From CANLDA01 sp964021645 (GTDB lineage: Bacteria; Pseudomonadota; Alphaproteobacteria; Rhodobacterales; Rhodobacteraceae), in NCBI GenBank assembly GCA_964021645.1, contig CAXIAD010000003.1:36251-100250 (forward strand): a stretch of DNA of 64,000 bases, read 5' to 3'. Position 1 is the stretch's first letter. The number at the start of each line of letters is the position of its first letter. The position numbers and the translations under genes are program-made. A model generated the notes under the pieces. It searched no databases. It had not been told where the DNA came from and worked only from the letters and a program-made list of their open reading frames with translations. Positions 58,221 to 64,000 of the stretch are shown here, one piece after another.

Positions 58221-59474
58221 TTAACGAATAGAGCGCCCTTTGACGATCGCATCAGGACCAAAACGCGCGCGGATGGCATCCGTTGCGCGCTCCGCCGTGC
58301 GACGCTGGGCTGCTTTTGGGTCTAACAAATCACCAGATAAATCCGCCGCTGATTCCTCGACCAGATCTGCAATGCCTACCCCGATTAACCGATAGGGGCC
58401 CTGATCCCCGACCTGATCAAACAACCCGCGTGCGGTTTGGTAAATTGTATCGGCCATTTGCGTGGCGTCCCGCAGGCTTAACCGTCGCGATATCAGCGTG
58501 AAATTCGCGCGTTTTAGCTTTAACACCACCACGCGCCCCGCCTTGCGTTTGGCCTTGGCGCGGTCCGCGACCTGTTCTGACAACCGCCATAAATGCCCGT
58601 CCAAAATATCTGTGTTTCCGGTATCCTCATAAAAGGTGGTCTCTTTGCTGATGCTTTTCACCGGGGCATTGGCCGAAACGCGCCGTTTGTCCTGCCCGCG
58701 CGCCAGATGCCACAATCGAAACCCTAGTGATCCAAACCGGTCACTTAGATCGCGCTGATCCCATCGCAGCAAATCATTGAATGTCCTGATCCCGGCTTTC
58801 TCAAGCGATTCTTGCCCCGCAGCCCCAACCCCCCAAATCATCCTGACGGGTTTGTCGTTCAAAAAGGCATCGGTTTCGGCCTGGCCAATCACCGAAAATC
58901 CGCGCGGCTTGTCCAGATCAGAGGCAACCTTGGCGAGGAATTTGTTATGCGATAACCCGATGGACCCTGTCAGACCAACCTCTTCGCGCATTCGCTTGGT
59001 GAGTTTGGCCAGCATCACAGCAGGCGGCGCTCCATGCAGCTTTTCCGTGCCGCTAAGATCCATGAAGGCCTCATCCAACGACAAAGGTTCAACGACAGGA
59101 GTCAACTCATCCATCATCGCGCGGATGGCACGACTGGCGTCAACATAAACCGACATGCGTGGCTTTACGACAACCGCATCAGGGCATAGCTTTAACGCTT
59201 GAAACATCGGCATTGCACTGTGCACGCCGCGAATGCGCGCGATGTAGCAGGCGGTCGAAACAACGCCCCGCCGCCCACCACCAATGATCACCGGCTTGTC
59301 CACAAGCTCAGGATTATCACGCTTTTCCACACTGGCATAAAAGGCATCACAATCCATATGCGCGATGGTCAAATCAAACAGCTCATCATGTCGCGCGATA
59401 CGCATGCCGCGACACTGCGAACAGCGCCGCTCCGTGGTCAGTTGGGTCAGGCAATCGCGGCAAAATGCGTGCAT
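58221..59474 (-). CDS. dinB: DNA polymerase IV with N-terminal zinc-finger extension
   Basis: The 417-residue Y-family polymerase has IAHMDCDAFYASVE (about 37-50, catalytic Asp), SLDEAFMDLSG (about 128-138) with the other metal-binding acidic residues, and the little-finger domain near 290-400. Before these lie about 35 extra residues with CRDC and CSQC (5-8 and 19-22), a likely zinc ribbon, which I have seen in related alphaproteobacterial DinB proteins. It does error-prone lesion bypass. No LexA-type site was found upstream. The Shine-Dalgarno at this ATG is weak. Confidence 0.93.
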   Translation of the reverse strand: MHAFCRDCLTQLTTERRCSQCRGMRIARHDELFDLTIAHMDCDAFYASVEKRDNPELVDKPVIIGGGRRGVVSTACYIARIRGVHSAMPMFQALKLCPDAVVVKPRMSVYVDASRAIRAMMDELTPVVEPLSLDEAFMDLSGTEKLHGAPPAVMLAKLTKRMREEVGLTGSIGLSHNKFLAKVASDLDKPRGFSVIGQAETDAFLNDKPVRMIWGVGAAGQESLEKAGIRTFNDLLRWDQRDLSDRFGSLGFRLWHLARGQDKRRVSANAPVKSISKETTFYEDTGNTDILDGHLWRLSEQVADRAKAKRKAGRVVVLKLKRANFTLISRRLSLRDATQMADTIYQTARGLFDQVGDQGPYRLIGVGIADLVEESAADLSGDLLDPKAAQRRTAERATDAIRARFGPDAIVKGRSIR

Positions 59475-59650
59475 ACTGGGCTCTGGTTTGGGATCAAAAC
59501 GAACATACCACCAAGCCCACGCAAAGCCACCCGCTTGATGTCACCTTTTGTCAGCAGGCGTGATCCAAAGGAGTGGCTGCGCCACGCTGATTAGTTGATT
59601 CTCGCGTTGCACTATTTGGCAGGTGCCGCGTTACAGCTTCTTCTGAGTGA

Positions 59651-59680
59651 AAATATCCCCGCCGGAGGCCTCCGACGGGG
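59651..59680 (-). repeat. Rhodobacterales-type GGAGGCCTCCGGCGGGG hairpin after pyrF
   Basis: CCCCG-C-CGGAGG and CCTCCG-A-CGGGG (59657-59680) form a palindrome with one mismatch. On the minus strand it reads GGAGGCCTCCGGCGGGG then ATATTTTCACTCAGAAG. I recognise this form as a dispersed intergenic hairpin in many Rhodobacterales genomes. It lies 38 bp past the pyrF stop and may act as its terminator. Confidence 0.65.
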
Positions 59681-59717
59681 CATCTATTACTGCACTAAAA
59701 AATCAGACGCGACAAAC

Positions 59718-60437
59718 CTACCCGCGCAACTCACTCAAAATGGCCTGCGCCGCTGCGCGCGGATCAGCTGCGCGCCAGATCGGGCGGCCCACCACGATAT
59801 GATCGGCCCCATCTGCAATCGCACTAGCGGGTGTTGCAACCCGTTTTTGATCGCCCAGATCGGCCCCTGTCGGGCGTACGCCCGGCGTGACAATCAACTT
59901 TCCGTTGGCCTCTGGCAAGGCGCGGATCAGGGCTGCCTCTTGGGGGCTGGCAATCACGCCATCGGCACCAGCCTCAAATGCCAATCCAGCCCGCTCTTGC
60001 ACCAGATCGCGAATTGCACCGGGCTTGATTAATGCCCCGTCCAGATCTTCCCGATCCAGCGAGGTCAGGATCGTCACTGCCAAAATCTGCGTCTTGCTGC
60101 CTGCGGCACCTTGTTTCGCGGCCTTCACCACATAGGGATCCCCATGCACCGTCAGAAAATCCAGATCAAACTGCGCCAACCCGCGCACCGCGTTTTCCAC
60201 CGTCGCGCCGATATCAAACAGCTTCATGTCCAGAAAAATACGTTTGCCAAGCTCGCCCTTTAGCTCATTTGCCAAGGCCAGCCCGCCACCGGTCAGCATC
60301 CCTAACCCGATCTTGTAAAACGACACCGCGTCGCCCAGTGTTTCGGCCAGTTTTAGCCCGTCCAGCGCGCTGGGCACATCAAGAGCAACAATCAGGCGAT
60401 CATCGGCGGGCAAAGTGATGGGGGTTTGTGCAGACAT
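59718..60437 (-). CDS. pyrF: orotidine-5'-phosphate decarboxylase
   Basis: PyrF makes UMP from OMP. From ATG 60435-60437 (AGGA about 9 bases upstream) it has 239 residues. It shows LIVALDVPS (about 15-23), the catalytic DMKLFDIGATVENA (Lys between two Asp, about 66-79) and a C-terminal IVVGRPIWRA phosphate-binding segment. A 33-bp in-frame extension has no support. It is a single gene divergent from clpB. Confidence 0.96.
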   Translation of the reverse strand: MSAQTPITLPADDRLIVALDVPSALDGLKLAETLGDAVSFYKIGLGMLTGGGLALANELKGELGKRIFLDMKLFDIGATVENAVRGLAQFDLDFLTVHGDPYVVKAAKQGAAGSKTQILAVTILTSLDREDLDGALIKPGAIRDLVQERAGLAFEAGADGVIASPQEAALIRALPEANGKLIVTPGVRPTGADLGDQKRVATPASAIADGADHIVVGRPIWRAADPRAAAQAILSELRG

Positions 60438-60818
60438 GACAGGGGGTCCTTGTGGCTGGAAACGCCGCACTTCAGCCCAGTGTTATGGGCGTTTCAAGCA
60501 AAACGCGTGATTCAATTTCTCCTTGAAACGCTTTAATCGCACTCGGCATTTGACACAAGTCACAGTACCAGGGCGCTGCATGAGAATTGCCAAAACGCCA
60601 ACCATTTCCCATCCAAACCAGCATCGCGCGAAACTTTGCGATATAATAGGGAAATGGGGGCAAACTCTGAATTCAAACTCATTCGGAATCGCGATAAGTT
60701 GGGGCAAACGGGGTTGAACCATCGGCCATGCAACCCCACATTTCAGTTGAGGCCCAACCACTGGCGTGCCGCATAGCGGGCGCTGCATCTTTCGGGCGCT
60801 TATATAAGGAGAGACACC
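60438..60818. other. 381-bp intergenic region between pyrF and clpB
   Basis: No gene is supported here. The region contains a perfect TATAAT (60642-60647) without a good -35 at 17 bp, and a better candidate heat-shock promoter at 60713-60743. AAGGAGAGA lies just before the clpB ATG. The pyrF promoter must also be in this spacer; I could not place it. Confidence 0.6.
60713..60743 (+). promoter_or_regulatory. candidate RpoH promoter of clpB
   Basis: GTTG (60713-60716), a 17-bp spacer and CCCCACATTT (60734-60743) match the layout of the dnaK promoter (CTTG, N17, CCCTATATA). It lies about 76 bp upstream of the clpB start. The -10 differs from CCCCAT by one inserted C-like base, so confidence is limited. 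Confidence 0.45.
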
Positions 60819-63434
60819 ATGGACTTAAGCAAGTTCACGGAACGGTCGCGTGGATTCATTCAGGCGGCACAGACCATTGCGATGCGCGAAAACCACCAGC
60901 GTTTGCTGCCAGAGCATCTGCTAAAGGCGTTGATGGATGACGATCAGGGACTAGCGAGCAACCTGATTTCACGCGCGACTGGCACGCCTGCGCGCGTGGT
61001 TGAGGCGCTTGATGTGGCGATGGCGAAAATCACGCAGGTCAGCGGCGACACCGGACAACCCTATCTGGATAACACCACCGCCAAAGTATTGGGCGAGGCC
61101 GAAAAGCTTGCCAAAAAAGCGGGCGACAGCTTCGTGCCGGTAGAGCGTATCCTGATGGCGCTGGTGATGGTGAAATCCAACGCCAAAGAGGCGCTTGTTG
61201 CTGGTGATGTCACAGCCCAAAAACTGAACGAGGCGGTGAATGATATCCGCAAAGGGCGCACCGCTGATACGGCATCGGCTGAAGACGGCTATGATGCGCT
61301 CAAGAAATATGCGCAGGATCTGACAGAGGCGGCTGAGCAAGGCAAAATCGACCCTATCATTGGCCGCGACGAAGAAATCCGTCGCACCATGCAGGTTCTG
61401 TCGCGCCGCACCAAGAACAACCCCGTCCTGATCGGTGAGCCCGGCGTCGGTAAAACCGCCATTGCCGAGGGGCTGGCCCTGCGCATCATCAACGGCGATG
61501 TGCCCGAAAGCCTTGCCAACAAAAAACTGATGGCGCTGGATATGGGCTCGCTTATCGCAGGTGCGAAATACCGGGGTGAGTTCGAAGAACGCCTAAAGGC
61601 CGTGTTGACCGAGGTGACAGAGGCCGCGGGCGAAATCATCCTGTTCATCGACGAAATGCACACGCTTGTCGGTGCTGGCAAAGGCGAAGGCGCGATGGAT
61701 GCCGCCAACCTGATCAAACCCGCGCTTGCACGGGGCGAATTGCATTGCGTCGGCGCAACCACGCTGGATGAATACCGCAAATATGTGGAAAAAGACGCGG
61801 CCCTAGCCCGACGTTTTCAGCCCGTGATCGTTGAGGAACCAACGGTTGAGGATACAATCAGCATCCTGCGCGGCATCAAAGAGAAATACGAATTGCACCA
61901 CGGTGTGCGCATCTCTGATTCTGCCCTCGTTGCTGCCTCCACCCTCAGCCACCGCTATATCACCGACCGCTTTTTGCCCGACAAGGCGATCGACCTCATG
62001 GATGAGGCCGCTAGCCGTCTGCGCATGGAGGTCGATAGCAAGCCCGAGGAGTTGGATGCGCTGGACCGTCAAATCCTGCAATTGCAGATCGAGGCAGAGG
62101 CCCTGCGCCGGGAGGATGATACCGCCTCGCGCGATCGCCTTGAAGTGCTGGAAAAAGACCTCGCCGACCTACAGGATCGCAGCAATGAAATGACCGCGCA
62201 GTGGCAGGCGGGCCGTGACAAACTTAGTGCGGCTCGCGACCTAAAGGAGCATCTGGACTCAGCCCGTGCCGAGCTGGAAATTGCCAAACGCGAGGCCAAC
62301 CTTGCCCGCGCGGGGGAGCTGTCCTACGGCGTCATTCCGGGCATTGAAAAGCAGCTCGCCGAGGCAGAGGCAAATGAGGGCAACCTCAAGATTGAGGAGG
62401 CCGTGCGCCCCGAACAAATCGCCCTCGTGGTAGAGCGTTGGACAGGCATCCCAACCTCAAAAATGCTCGAGGGGGAGCGTGAAAAACTGCTGCGGATGGA
62501 GGATGACCTGCACCGCCGCGTGATCGGCCAACACTCTGCCGTGACCGCGGTATCCAACGCTGTGCGCCGTGCCCGCGCTGGGCTGAATGACGAGGCGCGC
62601 CCGCTTGGCTCGTTCCTTTTCCTCGGCCCCACAGGTGTTGGTAAAACAGAGCTGACCAAGGCTGTGGCGGACTTCCTCTTTGATGATGACAACGCCATGG
62701 TGCGCATTGATATGTCTGAATTCATGGAGAAACACGCCGTTTCGCGCCTGATCGGGGCGCCTCCCGGCTATGTCGGCTATGAAGAGGGCGGTGTTCTGAC
62801 AGAGGCCGTGCGCCGTCGCCCCTATCAGGTGGTGCTGTTTGATGAGGTCGAAAAGGCGCATCCCGATGTCTTTAACGTGCTCTTGCAGGTGCTGGATGAC
62901 GGGGTGTTGACCGATGGGCAGGGTCGCACGGTGGATTTCAAACAGACGCTGATTATCCTGACGTCAAACCTCGGCACGCAGGCGCTTAGCCAATTGCCCG
63001 CCGGGGCCGATGCAGAGGATGCGCGCCGTGATGTGATGGATGCCGTGCGCGCGCATTTCAGGCCTGAATTCCTGAACCGTCTGGATGAAACCATCATCTT
63101 TGATCGCCTCGCGCGGGCCGATATGGATGGCATCGTTGATATCCAACTTGCCCGCCTTGCCAAGCGTCTGGCGGCCCGCAAAATCGTCCTGTCACTGGAT
63201 GATTCCGCCCGCACTTGGCTCGCGGATGAGGGGTATGATCCGGTCTTTGGCGCGCGTCCGCTGAAACGGGTGATCCAACGGGCCCTGCAAAACCCGCTTG
63301 CTGAAATGCTGCTGGGTGGCGAGGTGGTGGACGGCGATGCCCTGCCAGTGACGGTCACGGAAAATGGCCTCACGATTGGGGATCATGATGCCACCGCCAG
63401 CGCTGTCCCCCCTGATGACGCAGTGGTGCACTAA
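60819..63434 (+). CDS. clpB: ATP-dependent disaggregase ClpB
   Basis: ClpB reactivates protein aggregates with DnaK/DnaJ. The 871 residues include the N domain (1-145), AAA1 with Walker A GEPGVGKT (about 206-213) and VDVALFIDEMH-like ILFIDEMHTL, the coiled-coil middle domain (about 405-525, rich in Lys/Glu/Arg), and AAA2 with GPTGVGKTE (about 605-613) and VVLFDEVEKAH. The ATG follows AAGGAGAGACACC. It shares heat-shock-like promoter features with dnaK. Confidence 0.98.
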   Translation: MDLSKFTERSRGFIQAAQTIAMRENHQRLLPEHLLKALMDDDQGLASNLISRATGTPARVVEALDVAMAKITQVSGDTGQPYLDNTTAKVLGEAEKLAKKAGDSFVPVERILMALVMVKSNAKEALVAGDVTAQKLNEAVNDIRKGRTADTASAEDGYDALKKYAQDLTEAAEQGKIDPIIGRDEEIRRTMQVLSRRTKNNPVLIGEPGVGKTAIAEGLALRIINGDVPESLANKKLMALDMGSLIAGAKYRGEFEERLKAVLTEVTEAAGEIILFIDEMHTLVGAGKGEGAMDAANLIKPALARGELHCVGATTLDEYRKYVEKDAALARRFQPVIVEEPTVEDTISILRGIKEKYELHHGVRISDSALVAASTLSHRYITDRFLPDKAIDLMDEAASRLRMEVDSKPEELDALDRQILQLQIEAEALRREDDTASRDRLEVLEKDLADLQDRSNEMTAQWQAGRDKLSAARDLKEHLDSARAELEIAKREANLARAGELSYGVIPGIEKQLAEAEANEGNLKIEEAVRPEQIALVVERWTGIPTSKMLEGEREKLLRMEDDLHRRVIGQHSAVTAVSNAVRRARAGLNDEARPLGSFLFLGPTGVGKTELTKAVADFLFDDDNAMVRIDMSEFMEKHAVSRLIGAPPGYVGYEEGGVLTEAVRRRPYQVVLFDEVEKAHPDVFNVLLQVLDDGVLTDGQGRTVDFKQTLIILTSNLGTQALSQLPAGADAEDARRDVMDAVRAHFRPEFLNRLDETIIFDRLARADMDGIVDIQLARLAKRLAARKIVLSLDDSARTWLADEGYDPVFGARPLKRVIQRALQNPLAEMLLGGEVVDGDALPVTVTENGLTIGDHDATASAVPPDDAVVH

Positions 63435-63439
63435 CAACA

Positions 63440-63463
63440 AAGCCCGCCAGAGATGGCGGGCTT
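63440..63463 (+). terminator. clpB terminator hairpin
   Basis: AAGCCCGCCA (63440-63449) pairs perfectly with TGGCGGGCTT (63454-63463) around GAGA, 6 bp after the clpB stop. The U-run is poor (TTATG), so it may be only moderately strong. Confidence 0.65.
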
Positions 63464-63508
63464 ATGCCTATATATCGGGCACCTTGGCTCCCGAAAAACA
63501 GCGGCGGT

Positions 63509-63664
63509 CTAGGCCACGATGGCCCAAACGATGCCCAAACTTACCGTAAGATAAACGAGCGTGTTAACGAACCAGCGGATCAATCCTGCGTCTGCTTCGG
63601 GGTCGATCCCAAAGTGTTGGCAAACCTTCGTCCCCGGCCAAAGAAACGCTTCGGACAATGTCAT
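63509..63664 (-). CDS. 51-residue membrane miniprotein
   Basis: ATG 63662-63664 is preceded by GGGAG at 8 bases and opens a 51-codon frame ending TAG at 63509. It begins MTLSEAFLWPGTKVCQHFGI, then DPEADAGLIRW and a C-terminal membrane helix (about 32-51, WFVNTLVYLTVSLGIVWAIV). It is too short for ordinary ORF limits, but the site and the clean hydrophobic segment support it. I do not recognise a family. It is convergent with clpB. Confidence 0.7.
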   Translation of the reverse strand: MTLSEAFLWPGTKVCQHFGIDPEADAGLIRWFVNTLVYLTVSLGIVWAIVA

Positions 63665-63768
63665 GGCTCTACTCCCTAAAAACAGCATTCTGGATGCGCA
63701 TTACTAATGGTTTTAATTGGGTATTGTAAATACTAAATAAAACCCGCTGTTTACTTAGGTGTCCGTGC

Positions 63769-63987
63769 TTAACCGCAGCAGCTCTCGCCCAATTGTATGG
63801 GCGGGCAAGGCACGGTCGCATAGGAGCAAAACACACAGCAATCCCCCTGCTTGGGTTTCAACACTGTGTTGCAAGACGTGCATTCGTAAAACCACTGACA
63901 GGCGTCGGTGGGCATTGTTTCTGTCTTGATATGTCCACATTCGGGACACGTCAGTGTGCTTTCAAGCACAACGGTTTGGTCAGACAT
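63769..63987 (-). CDS. GDCCVxC-motif zinc-ribbon protein
   Basis: The 72-residue protein has CPECGH (about 14-19), CTSCN (about 36-40), and GDCCVFCSYATVPCPPIQ (about 48-65), the GDCCVxC motif that defines a small conserved bacterial family; some members are selenoproteins or sit beside mercury/metal genes. The cysteines probably bind a metal or act in redox. Here the Cys positions are ordinary cysteine codons (TGT/TGC), with no in-frame TGA. The function is unknown. It starts at ATG 63985-63987, near the window end. Confidence 0.85.
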   Translation of the reverse strand: MSDQTVVLESTLTCPECGHIKTETMPTDACQWFYECTSCNTVLKPKQGDCCVFCSYATVPCPPIQLGESCCG

Positions 63988-64000
63988 TTGGTTCCCATCG

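Noticed and set aside
60522..60551. CTTGAAA-N15-CGGCATTT as heat-shock promoter of clpB
   Set aside because: The -10 matches poorly and it lies 268 bp from the start; the candidate at 60713 is better spaced.
1..64000. tRNA, rRNA, CRISPR arrays, insertion sequences
   Set aside because: Nothing with cloverleaf, rRNA core, regularly spaced repeats or transposase motifs was recognised by reading; a tRNAscan or IS search could still find something short.

Overview
The window looks like chromosomal DNA of a Rhodobacterales (Roseobacter-group) alphaproteobacterium of moderate GC. The evidence is the fbcFBC-type petABC operon, whose haem-ligand spacing matches Rhodobacter, the rimP-nusA-ylxR-infB operon, a fused S30AE long-form hpf next to ptsN and lptCAB, a zinc-finger DinB, and a GCCTCCGGCGGGG-type hairpin after pyrF. 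No tRNA, rRNA, CRISPR array, insertion sequence or phage gene was seen. These taxonomic statements come from recognising gene families and order, not from a database search.

Layout. 1-2.1 kb: a truncated aldehyde dehydrogenase coupled to a flavin reductase, with a divergent LysR regulator. 2.1-5.8 kb: an outer-membrane barrel protein (possibly a lipid A oxidase) divergent from the cytochrome bc1 operon, which ends in a strong terminator. 5.8-24.8 kb: a cell-surface glycan region. It holds three PF13704-type glycosyltransferases (one fused to a methyltransferase), a GT32-like enzyme, a GT14 'Branch' enzyme, a GT4 enzyme, another GT2 enzyme, a two-part sulfotransferase, galU, kdsB, cysQ and a lone KpsM-like export permease. 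Embedded in it is the conserved block rnd-kdsD-lptC-lptA-lptB-hpf-ptsN. Together these make and activate Kdo and UDP-glucose, assemble and sulfate a polysaccharide, recycle PAP left by sulfation, and move LPS to the outer membrane. 24.9-29.7 kb: alkB, dnaK-dnaJ behind a heat-shock-type promoter, and radC. 30-38.3 kb: a PBP/OmpA fusion with a secreted partner of unknown function, secA, a parvulin, argJ, mutT and a 45-residue orphan. 38.4-43.9 kb: the rimP-nusA-ylxR-infB operon with an attenuator-like leader.

44.8-48.9 kb is the most unusual part: a compact four-gene minus-strand operon. It encodes a type I-like L-asparaginase fused to a bulb-type (mannose-binding-like) lectin, an NNCY/AQPGR-motif protein with a candidate Cys/His pair, an Ntn-type Cys2 amidohydrolase, and a protein whose N-terminal half resembles eukaryotic NTAN1 (N-terminal asparagine amidohydrolase) with a C-terminal membrane helix. 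All four lack signal peptides, and three belong or seem to belong to amide-hydrolysing folds. I read it as a candidate undescribed amidohydrolase/deamidation system; this is inference from motifs.

49.1-55.8 kb: a peptide ABC importer (Tat-exported binding protein, fused double ATPase, two permeases, one with an extra N-terminal membrane domain) followed upstream by proline iminopeptidase, which fits uptake and use of peptides. 56-60.4 kb: ubiG, an MFS transporter, dinB and pyrF. 60.4-64 kb: clpB with a candidate heat-shock promoter, a 51-residue membrane miniprotein and a GDCCVxC zinc-ribbon protein.
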